Source: Weissella sagaensis (GTDB taxonomy: Bacteria; Bacillota; Bacilli; Lactobacillales; Lactobacillaceae). Taken from it: a stretch of 64,000 nt of DNA. Below are positions 18,215 through 26,194 of this stretch, piece after piece (the stretch's first letter is position 1; every line of letters begins with the position of its first letter). Under the pieces are notes generated by a model, which worked only from the letters and a program-made list of their open reading frames with translations, searched no databases and had not been told where the DNA came from. Position numbers and translations under genes: made by a program. The stretch covers positions 1 through 64,000 of the forward strand of contig NZ_BJDT01000009.1 in NCBI RefSeq assembly GCF_005405285.1, written 5' to 3'.

Positions 18215-19039
18215 TTACACAAAGTCCATGAAGCGACTACGGAAACGCATGTGAATATGTGCCCCCAAAATCAACAAAATAATCACAATACCCCAGAAAA
18301 TCAAATTCGCGGTAACGTTTTGCCAAAACCAAATTGGATTTTCTAATAACGTTTCACGGAAACCTTCAATAATATAATACAGTGGGTTTAGTTTCAAAAT
18401 GTTTGATAACAATAATGGGAAACTGGGACTATCAACGGGAATAATTACCCCTGATATCCACATACCAACACGTAATACTGCAGCATAGGCGTTATAAAAA
18501 TCAGGTACCAATACCGTGATTGTTGACGTTACCAACGACAAGGCATATAAGAAAACAAACATCGCAATAAAATAGTAAAAGAATTGTAGCCAATAAATTG
18601 ACGGCTTAACATCCATAAACAGAATAGCAAAAAAGGCCATCCCCAACATCACAAAATAACGACGTAATTCAGTCACAATTTCAGTTAATGGAATTGCTGC
18701 TAATGAAAACTTCATGCGTGATAACATGTTTACTTGGGACTGGATACTTTTAGCCGACTTTTGCATAGCTGATTGCATGAAAAAGTAAGTCACCATTCCC
18801 AAAGCAATCCAAGCAATATAACCGGCTAACCCAGTCGCATGAGGGTTTCCTTTATCTTCACCATTACGAACCGCAAACATCAAAATCATAATACCAATCT
18901 GTAATGCCGGATCCGCAAAATGCCAAAAATCACCTAAATAATTTTGTCGATAGGCTTGATCGTTATTATAGTGCGCAATGCGACGAACAACCGGCCAACT
19001 TTTGACCAACTCTTTTATAATTTTCCAAATATCTTTCAC
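18215..19039 (-). CDS. tagG: Teichoic acid ABC transporter permease
   Basis: TagG is the membrane half of the ABC exporter that moves the finished lipid-linked teichoic acid across the membrane. The 274-residue product has the ABC-2 layout: an N-terminal amphipathic part (KIIKELVKSWPVVRRIA), then about six hydrophobic segments between ~45 and 265, with the family's RMKFSLAAIPLTEIVTELRR coupling region and a NPLYYIIEGFRETLL stretch. The start is a GTG at 19039 with SD GAGAGG. The gene follows tagH by 5 bases. Confidence 0.9.
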   Translation of the reverse strand: MKDIWKIIKELVKSWPVVRRIAHYNNDQAYRQNYLGDFWHFADPALQIGIMILMFAVRNGEDKGNPHATGLAGYIAWIALGMVTYFFMQSAMQKSAKSIQSQVNMLSRMKFSLAAIPLTEIVTELRRYFVMLGMAFFAILFMDVKPSIYWLQFFYYFIAMFVFLYALSLVTSTITVLVPDFYNAYAAVLRVGMWISGVIIPVDSPSFPLLLSNILKLNPLYYIIEGFRETLLENPIWFWQNVTANLIFWGIVIILLILGAHIHMRFRSRFMDFV

Positions 19040-19044
19040 AATAA

Positions 19045-20322
19045 CTACCTCTCAACCGGCAAGGTCAATACTTGACCTGGCGTAACGGTTTCATCTGTCA
19101 ACTGATTGGCTTGCATAATTGCTGCAACAGAAATATTTGCATTTGCTGCAATACTTGCCAATGTTTCACCCTCTTTAACAGTATAACTATTCTGGGTAGC
19201 AGTGAGCATGTCTGTTCGTTGGTTATCATCACCATTACGGCCATGACGTTTATCCAATGCCGCTAACTTTGACGGTGCAAAGTTAGTAATTAAATGAGTC
19301 GGATGTGCCATAACATTTGCCCATGACATATTTAATAATTGCTTATTCATCAAGCCAACCGTTGCGATAATAAAAATGGTTAAAACAATACGTGTAAACC
19401 AGCCCATTTTTTCATTATCTTCCACAAAAGCATGCTGATTTTCTTTTTGTCGCTGCAAATCCGTAGCTGGATCCGCTAACATTTGTCGATTACGCTCAAT
19501 TTGCTTTAAATGTTCTAACGTAAACGTTTTTTGTGCTTCTTTATAACGCTTTTGATACGTCAATCGTTCATTTTCAGACAAACGATTAAAATGCTTCAAA
19601 AAGCGTTCATATTCTGGCATCACTTCATCAATTGGGCCATCCATTCGAATGTCACCATAGTGCATCCAAATGACGCGATCTGCCATTTGGCGCATCTGCG
19701 CTGCTGAGTGAGATACGAAGAAAATCGTCTTACCTTCTTCTTTAAACCGCTTCGTCCGTTCCATTGACTTTTGTGTAAAAGTTGGATCACCAACTGACAA
19801 AGCCTCATCAATAATGACAATATCTGCATCGGAATAAACTGAAATAGCAAAACCCAACTTCGATTTCATACCAGAAGAGTATGACTTCACAGGTTGATCA
19901 ATAAAATCACCCAATTCAGAAAATTCAATGATGTCATCCATCTTAGCTTCAATTTCTTTTTCCGTCATACCTTGCATCAAAGCTTTTAGACGAATATTTG
20001 CACGACCTGTTAACTGTGGTCGCATCCCCGCCCCAATCGCAATAATTGAAGTTGACCCATTAATCGTCATTTGACCACTGGTTGGTTGGGTTAAACCGGC
20101 TACCATTTCCAGTAAGGTTGATTTACCAGAACCATTAGTTCCAATAATCCCAATTGTCTCTCCAGCGTGTGCTTCAAAAGAAACCCCTTTGACCGCCCAA
20201 AAATTGGGAATACCTTTGCCCCAGAATTTAAAGACAGCTTTTACTTTATCAGATTGTCGTTCAGCTAAATCAAATCGTTTGGTGACATGATTTGCTGCAA
20301 CGGTTACTTTTTTATCAGCCAT
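19045..20322 (-). CDS. tagH: Teichoic acid ABC transporter ATPase with C-terminal membrane helix and LysM
   Basis: TagH powers export by TagG. The first ~250 of 425 residues are the ATPase, with Walker A GTNGSGKST, signature SSGMKSKLGFA, Walker B DADIVIIDEAL and the His loop FFVSHSAAQM. A charged linker (~255-310) leads to one hydrophobic helix (WFTRIVLTIFIIATVGLM, ~311-330). The last ~50 residues are a LysM module (YTVKEGETLASIAANANIS). The LysM should lie outside the cell and bind peptidoglycan, which would fix the exporter to the wall. Bacillus TagH also carries a C-terminal extension, but a LysM ending is notable. SD AGATAGG precedes the ATG. Confidence 0.9.
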   Translation of the reverse strand: MADKKVTVAANHVTKRFDLAERQSDKVKAVFKFWGKGIPNFWAVKGVSFEAHAGETIGIIGTNGSGKSTLLEMVAGLTQPTSGQMTINGSTSIIAIGAGMRPQLTGRANIRLKALMQGMTEKEIEAKMDDIIEFSELGDFIDQPVKSYSSGMKSKLGFAISVYSDADIVIIDEALSVGDPTFTQKSMERTKRFKEEGKTIFFVSHSAAQMRQMADRVIWMHYGDIRMDGPIDEVMPEYERFLKHFNRLSENERLTYQKRYKEAQKTFTLEHLKQIERNRQMLADPATDLQRQKENQHAFVEDNEKMGWFTRIVLTIFIIATVGLMNKQLLNMSWANVMAHPTHLITNFAPSKLAALDKRHGRNGDDNQRTDMLTATQNSYTVKEGETLASIAANANISVAAIMQANQLTDETVTPGQVLTLPVER

Positions 20323-20337
20323 TTTTCTAACCTATCT

Positions 20338-21207
20338 TTATTGTGCTGTGTCTTGCGCTTCAGCAGATTCTGTATCCGTTGATGATGCAGGACCACTGTC
20401 AACAGTGCCATCTGAAGCGCCCGCTGTGTTGTCTGAACCATCAGTGTTGCCACCGACATTCCCCCCAGTATTTGGTGTCTCCTCATATGATGGCGTCCAA
20501 ACTGGTTGATATGATGGTGCTGCTGGTACTGGTGCTTGTTCAACTCCTGTGTCAGGTGTTGTGTTGTCTGGTACTTCTTCTTCACTAGGGACAATTTCTT
20601 CCTCGCTACTTGATTCTTCACTAACTTCCTCTGTATCAGGAATAACAGGTTCAGCAACTGACGATTCAACAACCTCTTCACTTGAAGATTCTTCACTGCT
20701 TGAAACGGCAACATGTTTATCATGATCTTTTAGGATTGTCATATGTTTAACAACCTTATTTTCACCACGTGTTGCAGTCACTGTGTACTTGCCTGGCATA
20801 ACAAAAGTCACCAAAATATCTTTTGCCACTTTGTTAGGTTTATAATCCAAATCACGTAATTGCTTATGACTGCTAGTAATTTTAATCGCTGTATTCTTTG
20901 ATACATGAATTTTAATTTTTGCTTGTCCATCATCAATCCGAACTTTTTTTGCACTTAAATGGACAAGTTTTGCATCATACATTTGATCAGCACGAATTTG
21001 TTTTTGATGATCAATTGCTGCTTGCCGAGCAGCATGTTCTTTATTCATTGAAAAGCCGGCGACTAACGCGACGATAATACCAAAGACAAGAAAAAAATGT
21101 CCCATTCTTTTTGAACGATCAACTTTTTTTACCCAAGAAAAAATAGTCACAAATAGGCCAAAAATAGCCACAACAACTGCAATGAGTAGTATGTATAAAC
21201 TAATCAT
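20338..21207 (-). CDS. Two-helix membrane protein with acidic Ser/Glu/Pro-rich tail
   Basis: I do not recognise this 289-residue protein. It has two N-terminal membrane helices (~3-25 and ~36-54), a beta-rich domain with the pattern of an immunoglobulin-like fold (~85-160, VRIDDGQAKIKIHVSKNTAIKI and MPGKYTVTATRG), and a low-complexity tail (~165-289) of Ser, Glu, Val, Pro, Gly, Asp and Thr. With two helices, both the N terminus and the beta-domain should be on the same side; I expect outside. It overlaps licD by 8 bases and precedes tagH by 15, so it belongs to the exporter unit. The SD is AAGGAG. Confidence 0.75.
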   Translation of the reverse strand: MISLYILLIAVVVAIFGLFVTIFSWVKKVDRSKRMGHFFLVFGIIVALVAGFSMNKEHAARQAAIDHQKQIRADQMYDAKLVHLSAKKVRIDDGQAKIKIHVSKNTAIKITSSHKQLRDLDYKPNKVAKDILVTFVMPGKYTVTATRGENKVVKHMTILKDHDKHVAVSSSEESSSEEVVESSVAEPVIPDTEEVSEESSSEEEIVPSEEEVPDNTTPDTGVEQAPVPAAPSYQPVWTPSYEETPNTGGNVGGNTDGSDNTAGASDGTVDSGPASSTDTESAEAQDTAQ

Positions 21208-22033
21208 GTACTTCTACTCCTTTATAATAAAAGCGGGCATGCGTTTTACGCTTGCTCTTAGATGGTAAAGCGTGCCAATCACCATACATTTGCGTTAAAT
21301 AATGTTGACTGGCGGCTGGTATGTATATATTTAAATTTTCAAATTTAGCTTGTTGCCGTTGCTGGTAAACTGCCAAATGAAAATTCTCTTTGGTTTTATT
21401 TAATCCCTGCACAATATACAGACTATAAATATCAGATTTATTTTGATACCGTTGATTAGTCTTTTGTGCCAATCGATCCATTTTATTCGCCCACCAAGCG
21501 GTTGTATGTCGTTTAGCATACTTAATTAATACCGGTTTTAACCACCAGGCCGGTTCCCGATGCGAAATAGCTAATCTTCGCGTTGAATTACGCATAACAT
21601 CTAAATACTTCATATGATAATAAGCTTTTTTTTGCCCAAATTTTGTTGGCGGTACAGCATCGATTGGAAAAACATCGACATAAACGCCATTGTTGACGGT
21701 TGCCCACTTGCCGTCAGCTTGTGTATATGTATCGCTTACTCTGGCATAACCATACAACCAATTCGTTGTATTTAATGGTGTTAACAATTTATATTGTGAA
21801 TGATTAGGCTTATATTCACGAATAAACCGCTCATATTCATGCCGTGGTAAGGCCACATCAGCATCATCATCCCAAGGAATAAACCCTTGATGACGAACAG
21901 CGCCGAGTGCACTACCACCTGTTAAAACGTAATGATAGTCATGTGTGTCAAAATATGTAACAACATCTTTCAAAATGGCTAACATAATCTTCTGTACAGC
22001 AGGTACAGTCAAATAATTTTGTTGTTGCGCCAT
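21200..22033 (-). CDS. LicD family phosphotransferase
   Basis: The 277-residue product carries the LicD signature TGGSALGAVRHQGFIPWDDDADVA within residues 38-65, with the Asp triplet that binds metal and nucleotide. LicD proteins move phosphocholine or related phospho-groups from a CDP donor onto teichoic acids or glycans in the cytoplasm. In lactic acid bacteria the true group is usually unknown, and no choline-uptake genes are seen here, so phosphocholine should not be assumed. It is the first gene of the wall-polymer operon, with SD GGGGAA 4-5 bases before the ATG. Homologues are near 270 residues, so it looks complete. Confidence 0.85.
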   Translation of the reverse strand: MAQQQNYLTVPAVQKIMLAILKDVVTYFDTHDYHYVLTGGSALGAVRHQGFIPWDDDADVALPRHEYERFIREYKPNHSQYKLLTPLNTTNWLYGYARVSDTYTQADGKWATVNNGVYVDVFPIDAVPPTKFGQKKAYYHMKYLDVMRNSTRRLAISHREPAWWLKPVLIKYAKRHTTAWWANKMDRLAQKTNQRYQNKSDIYSLYIVQGLNKTKENFHLAVYQQRQQAKFENLNIYIPAASQHYLTQMYGDWHALPSKSKRKTHARFYYKGVEVHD

Positions 22034-22060
22034 TTAATTCCCCAATCCTTAAATAAATGC

Positions 22061-22080
22061 CATATCAATTGATTGATATG
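22061..22080. promoter_or_regulatory. Perfect 9+9-bp palindrome in the leader of the wall-polymer operon
   Basis: CATATCAAT and ATTGATATG face each other over a TG spacer, 28 bases before the licD ATG. It could be an operator for a dimeric repressor or a small RNA hairpin just ahead of the ribosome site. No regulator gene lies next to it. Confidence 0.45.
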
Positions 22081-22142
22081 TAATTTCAATTTTTACTTAT
22101 AATTACCTTAAAAATCTCATAAAATACACTACTAACGTTCTA

Positions 22143-22171
22143 ATTTTATATCAAATTGTACACTAGTGCAA
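22143..22171 (-). promoter_or_regulatory. Candidate promoter of the licD-led operon
   Basis: TTGCAC and TAAAAT are separated by 17 bases on the minus strand, about 110 bases before the licD start. The -10 box matches 5 of 6 and the -35 only 3 of 6. No other good promoter is visible between ybjQ and licD. Confidence 0.35.
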
Positions 22172-22218
22172 CTAACCTCCTCATTACAACTAGGTAAAAA
22201 ATAAAGCTTGTTAACCAG

Positions 22219-22250
22219 AAAAAAACATCAACCTGATCATTTTAAGCTGA
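22219..22250 (-). terminator. Weak terminator after ybjQ
   Basis: TCAGCTT and AGGTTGA can pair (with G-U pairs) around a 9-base loop and are followed by a run of T on the minus strand, 28 bases after the ybjQ stop. Confidence 0.4.
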
Positions 22251-22278
22251 CAGATTAATGGTCTTATCATTTATTCAA

Positions 22279-22614
22279 TTAATCGTTAACTTTTTCAATT
22301 TTGACAGCAGTTCCATAGGCAGTTACTGAATCACCAATAGTACCTGATGATGAATCAAAACGCATCATAACAACCGCATTTGCCCCTAATTTAGCAGCCG
22401 CTGTTTTCAAACGGTCAATCGCTTCGTCACGCGCAGTATCCTGTAATTTGGTATACCCTTTGATTTCGCCACCAACCAGCGTTGTAACCGATTGTCCAAA
22501 TGATGAAATAACATTTCTAGAACGAGTTGTTAATCCAAAAACTTCACCAAAAGTTTCGACTGTCTGATATCCAGCAATAGACTCTGTTGTTGTAATTAAT
22601 ACTTTTTCTGACAT
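22279..22614 (-). CDS. ybjQ: YbjQ family (UPF0145) protein
   Basis: The 111-residue protein fits the YbjQ/UPF0145 (DUF74) family: it begins LITTTESIAGYQTVETFGEVFGLT, has ARDEAIDRLKTAAAKLGANAVVMMRFD in the middle, and ends with the conserved TAYGTAVKIE. Members form pentameric rings in crystals, and a metal-binding role has been proposed but is not established. The length is normal. SD TAGGAGG is strong. It stands alone between the HTH protein and the wall-polymer operon. Confidence 0.9.
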   Translation of the reverse strand: MSEKVLITTTESIAGYQTVETFGEVFGLTTRSRNVISSFGQSVTTLVGGEIKGYTKLQDTARDEAIDRLKTAAAKLGANAVVMMRFDSSSGTIGDSVTAYGTAVKIEKVND

Positions 22615-22691
22615 AAGTTTTATCCTCCTAATTATCTCATGATGTGCGACATACTTACTATGTCACAAAGCACCGCTAATGAAAACCGCCA

Positions 22692-24185
22692 TTAAACATC
22701 CTGGTTAATTCTTAATGATTTTTTATTTTGAAAACGATTTAAGGTGATATCAATGATCAATTGCCGTAATGCTAATCGTTCTGACCATTCAGGAATCGTA
22801 TACCAAGCAAACCCCGGCACCTCTTGACTCAAAATAACATTTGATAAGTAAATGTCAGTTTTATCAGTGAATTCATTAGTCACGCTTATATTTAATGATT
22901 GCCATTGTTGAACCATCTGCGTTAAATAATCTTCTAGTGCTGGCATATCAATCAAATCAATCGTAATCGTAATAGCTGGTAAGACATCTTTTACCGAAAT
23001 CGTTTTAATGAAAGCATTCAATAAAGGATTAAACATCGTCCCTAGTAACTGTGAAGTGTCATATTGGAAAACTTGCGCTAGCTTTTGAATGACAATTTTA
23101 GTAAATGCTGTATGAATGGGATAACTAGTTGTTTGAAACGCCATATCAGTTGGCAACTGATTATCTTGTGGCGGAAAATAAGTTAACCGAATAAGTAACG
23201 GCGTTAACAGCTCAACCATCGCTTGTCGTTGACTTGTTGGCATACTATGTTTGAAGAAATCCTGATATGAATAGGCAATTTGATCAAACAAAGTTGTCAC
23301 TTTATGTTGATTTTTAGCTGTTAAATTCACAAGATAATCACTAGCATCCCCAATTCCTAATGCATAACAGACCAACACGCCATAACGTAATTCAATATCT
23401 AACCCAAGTTGATCATTCTGAAAATACTTCTGTAAATATGGCGCCATTTGATTCAAAAGATTACGGACATTGTCTTGTAGGTCCTTGGTTGGTCGTAATA
23501 AATCATCATCCATCGGTTCAATATGATGCCCATTTTGTACACGCGTATACCAAACACCGAATACAATCGCTAAAATACGTTGCATCGTCAATCGTTTAGT
23601 CAATAATGGCACCAAATTTTGTTGTACTTGCGTAATCGCCCGGTTCGTTGCACTGGAAAAAGGCAATGATTGATCAGCATAAGCCAGATAAATTAATTCA
23701 ATCATCGCCGTTCTAATTTGTTGCTCATCACCAATCAATTGATAATTATCAGAAATATCAATGCCTTGTTCACGTAGCTCAGTACGCATCGCTTCTTTGG
23801 TCATCCGAACAACCGTCGTGCTTGATGAATGTCTAAAAGCAATAGCTTCATTAGAATGAATATCCTCTAAAAAGATATCTAACAACATCTCAAACCGCAA
23901 TGATTGCCGCAAATAAAAGCCCTTTAATGAAGCTGCACTAATTAGTTGTAAATTCGTTAAAGTAACGGTCCGATTTGCATCTGTTACTTTAATAAAAGTT
24001 TGCTTGGATTTGGTCATGCTTTGATAATCAATATTGAGTTGTTGAATCGCTTGTAAGATACGATATCGAGACCAATTAACAGCAGTCATTAGATCTTTAA
24101 TTAAAAAGGTCCTACTATGATGGGTCATTAAATATCGGTGTAACATTAAACGTTCTTCATCTTTTTTTGAAAGTAACCAATTCAT
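22692..24185 (-). CDS. Mga-like helix-turn-helix transcriptional regulator
   Basis: The 497-residue protein has N-terminal helix-turn-helix features (~12-70, RTFLIKDLMTAVNWSRYRILQAIQQLN) and a second wing-like part to ~100. A long helical region follows, then a C-terminal alpha/beta part (~400-480) that could be an EIIB-like fold. This is the plan of Mga/AtxA-type regulators of Firmicutes, though sequence motifs are weak. It is transcribed alone, away from the msr operon. Its target is unknown; the nearest candidates are ybjQ and the wall-polymer operon downstream. SD GAGAGCGG precedes the ATG. Confidence 0.6.
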   Translation of the reverse strand: MNWLLSKKDEERLMLHRYLMTHHSRTFLIKDLMTAVNWSRYRILQAIQQLNIDYQSMTKSKQTFIKVTDANRTVTLTNLQLISAASLKGFYLRQSLRFEMLLDIFLEDIHSNEAIAFRHSSSTTVVRMTKEAMRTELREQGIDISDNYQLIGDEQQIRTAMIELIYLAYADQSLPFSSATNRAITQVQQNLVPLLTKRLTMQRILAIVFGVWYTRVQNGHHIEPMDDDLLRPTKDLQDNVRNLLNQMAPYLQKYFQNDQLGLDIELRYGVLVCYALGIGDASDYLVNLTAKNQHKVTTLFDQIAYSYQDFFKHSMPTSQRQAMVELLTPLLIRLTYFPPQDNQLPTDMAFQTTSYPIHTAFTKIVIQKLAQVFQYDTSQLLGTMFNPLLNAFIKTISVKDVLPAITITIDLIDMPALEDYLTQMVQQWQSLNISVTNEFTDKTDIYLSNVILSQEVPGFAWYTIPEWSERLALRQLIIDITLNRFQNKKSLRINQDV

Positions 24186-24284
24186 TGTGTCCGCTCTCTT
24201 TATTTTTAGTCATAGCCCTATGATAAACAGATTATCAGTAATATTTTAACTTAATTTTTATTATTTTAAAAAAACAAAGTTATA

Positions 24285-24324
24285 TACATAAAGCCCACCA
24301 TCATGTTTGACCATGAAAGTGGGC
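24285..24324 (-). terminator. Terminator of the msrA-msrB operon
   Basis: GCCCAC (24293-24298 on +) pairs with GTGGGC (24319-24324), with an inner CATG/CATG stem. On the minus strand it is followed by an A/T-rich tail starting TTTATG. It lies 33 bases after the msrB stop. Confidence 0.65.
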
Positions 24325-24357
24325 AGCCACAGTTTATTACAATTTTTAACTAAATAA

Positions 24358-24801
24358 TTATTCTTTATTGAATAATTCAGCGTATTCACCATATCCCTGT
24401 GCTGTTAATTCTGCAACGGGAACGAATCGTAAAGATGCTGAATTAATGCAATAGCGGAGACCGCCTTCTGCAATCGGTCCATCTGTAAAGACGTGACCAA
24501 GATGAGACTCAGCATCTTGTGATGTTACTTCCGTTCGATACATGCCATGTGATGTATCTAAATGACGTTTAACGGCTTTCTTTTCAATCGGCTTTGTAAA
24601 AGATGGCCAGCCACAGCCAGCATCATACTTATCCAACGAACTAAATAAGGGTTCCCCACTAACAATATCAACATAGATACCGTCATCAAACCATGCATCG
24701 TATTCATTATTAAACGGTGTTTCCGTAGCTGCTTTTTGGGTCACAGCATACTGTTCAGGTGTTAATCGTTCACGTAATTCTGCATCAGTTGGTTTTGCCA
24801 T
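24358..24801 (-). CDS. msrB: Peptide-methionine (R)-S-oxide reductase
   Basis: MsrB reduces the R form of methionine sulfoxide in damaged proteins in the cytoplasm. The 147-residue product has the family motifs GCGWPSF and the C-terminal [11 protein letters not shown] with the catalytic Cys, and [16 protein letters not shown] in the centre. The CxxC zinc pairs seen in many MsrB proteins are absent; one Cys remains in the GCGWP motif, typical of the zinc-free type. It starts 1 base after the msrA stop with SD AGGAG, so the two reductases are made together. Confidence 0.95.
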   Translation of the reverse strand: MAKPTDAELRERLTPEQYAVTQKAATETPFNNEYDAWFDDGIYVDIVSGEPLFSSLDKYDAGCGWPSFTKPIEKKAVKRHLDTSHGMYRTEVTSQDAESHLGHVFTDGPIAEGGLRYCINSASLRFVPVAELTAQGYGEYAELFNKE

Positions 24802-24802
24802 A

Positions 24803-25333
24803 TTAATTACGCTCCTTATCTGACCAATATTGTTTTTGATATTTTTTACGTGGCATCATCATCATCATTTCACGTAATGGATTCTTTTTATAAAATTGTT
24901 GATGTTCTTCTTCTGCATCATAAAAAGGTTTTGCATCTTCAATCGTTGTAACAATCGGTTTATCAAAGCGTCCAGAAGCAGCTAGTGCTTGTTTAGACGA
25001 TTCGGCTACTTGGCGTTGTGCCTCATCTTTAACAAAAATCACTGGTCGATACGTCTCACCACGATCTGCAAATTGGCCCATCGCATCAGTTGGGTCTGCT
25101 AATTGCCAATATAATGTCACCAGCTCATCATATGAAATAATGTCATCATCAAACCAAATTTTCACTGCTTCAGTATGCCCTGTTATATGGGCAGCCATTT
25201 GTTCATAACTTGGATTTTCAACTGTTCCTCCGGTATAACCAGAACGAACTTTATCAATTCCTGGCAATGTTTCGAATGGTTCAACCATACACCAAAAACA
25301 TCCACCAGCAAAAATTGCTGTTTGCATTGTCAT
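24803..25333 (-). CDS. msrA: Peptide-methionine (S)-S-oxide reductase
   Basis: MsrA reduces the S form of methionine sulfoxide. The 176-residue product begins with the catalytic motif [11 protein letters not shown] (residues 10-20), followed by SGYTGG and [11 protein letters not shown], all typical. [16 protein letters not shown] tail is rich in Met. The first ATG has SD AGGAGG inside a 16-bp palindrome at 25344-25359. It follows the membrane TPR protein gene by 44 bases, with which it may share a transcript. Confidence 0.95.
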   Translation of the reverse strand: MTMQTAIFAGGCFWCMVEPFETLPGIDKVRSGYTGGTVENPSYEQMAAHITGHTEAVKIWFDDDIISYDELVTLYWQLADPTDAMGQFADRGETYRPVIFVKDEAQRQVAESSKQALAASGRFDKPIVTTIEDAKPFYDAEEEHQQFYKKNPLREMMMMMPRKKYQKQYWSDKERN

Positions 25334-25343
25334 GTCACATACC

Positions 25344-25359
25344 TCCTATACGTATAGGA
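25344..25359. promoter_or_regulatory. Perfect 16-bp palindrome over the msrA ribosome-binding site
   Basis: TCCTATACGTATAGGA is fully self-complementary and its right arm on the minus strand forms part of the AGGAGG ribosome site of msrA. A bound repressor would block reading here, or two RNA copies could pair. The site is not followed by a T run, so it is not a terminator. Confidence 0.5.
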
Positions 25360-25377
25360 TACCACTGTCAGCTTAAA

Positions 25378-26031
25378 TTACTTATCTTTATTATCATCTT
25401 TTTGGTCATCTTTATGCTCGTCTTGCTTATTATTTTTTTGAGCATCTTGTGCTTGCTTATTAGCCGAATCAGCCGTCGCATTCGCCTTATCTGCTGCTGC
25501 GTTAGCATCTGCGACTGCTTTGTTAGCAGAATCTTGCACAGCTTGCACAGAAGCATTCGTATCACTCATCTGTTTTTTCAAATCATTTAAGTCTTTATCT
25601 TTTTTATCTAGTGACTTTTCTAACGATGAAACTGATGCTTTATATTTACCAGAATCCTGTTCTGCATTCACAATTCGCTGATTAGTTTTCGCTGCTTTTT
25701 TCAACAAAGGAATGCCACCGTTTGTATCAATAGCCCGTTGATACAAACTTTTTGCTGATTCCCAATTTTGTTGTTTGATTGCTTTATCAGCCCGTGCGAG
25801 ATAATCTAACTGTTCGCTAGCTGTCCGGTTCTCAATTGATACGCGCACCTTGCGTGAAGCTTGATAATGTTGTTTTGCAGTTTGCCAATCTTGGACGGCT
25901 ACTGCATTGCGCGCCTTGTTTAATTCTCTATTGTAGGTACGGTCATCGCTAAACCACATCATAGCAGCATAACCTGCAATAATAATAATTATCAGCCCAA
26001 TCACCGAGATGATTATTTTTTTTCGACTCAT
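25378..26031 (-). CDS. Membrane-anchored protein with helical repeats and C-terminal coiled coil
   Basis: I cannot name this 217-residue protein. It has one N-terminal membrane helix (~5-26, IIISVIGLIIIIIAGYAAMMWF) and then helix pairs that look like tetratricopeptide-type units (AVAVQDWQTAKQHYQAS and AIKQQNWESAKSLYQRAI). A coiled coil follows (~125-190), then an Ala/Asn/Asp-rich stretch and a hydrophilic Lys/Asp/Gln tail. The soluble part should be outside the cell, where it could act as a scaffold. SD AAAGGAGGG is strong. It is divergent from the M29 peptidase gene and precedes msrA. Confidence 0.75.
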   Translation of the reverse strand: MSRKKIIISVIGLIIIIIAGYAAMMWFSDDRTYNRELNKARNAVAVQDWQTAKQHYQASRKVRVSIENRTASEQLDYLARADKAIKQQNWESAKSLYQRAIDTNGGIPLLKKAAKTNQRIVNAEQDSGKYKASVSSLEKSLDKKDKDLNDLKKQMSDTNASVQAVQDSANKAVADANAAADKANATADSANKQAQDAQKNNKQDEHKDDQKDDNKDK

Positions 26032-26060
26032 AATACCCTCCTTTGATAGGTAATTTTAGC

Positions 26061-26089
26061 ATTATATCATGTTTACATTTAACCAACAA
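26061..26089 (-). promoter_or_regulatory. Promoter of the membrane TPR protein gene (and perhaps msrAB)
   Basis: On the minus strand TTGTTG and a perfect TATAAT are 17 bases apart, with an extended TG one base before the -10. It lies 30 bases upstream of the ATG at 26031. Confidence 0.6.
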
Positions 26090-26194
26090 TTCAATTACAT
26101 AACAGGATTGACAAGCACAAAACTCATGTAACAGTTTATTCATATGAAAATTTAATGTAAAATGAAATTTATCTTAAAAAACGGAGAAAATATC

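Noticed and set aside
20304..20723. 139-residue open frame overlapping the acidic tail of the two-helix protein
   Set aside because: It arises from the low-complexity Ser/Glu coding DNA in another frame and overlaps two well-supported genes.
1..22033. The wall-polymer locus as a prophage or integrative element
   Set aside because: No integrase, phage structural or conjugation gene is visible; only the start of one IS transposase at the edge.
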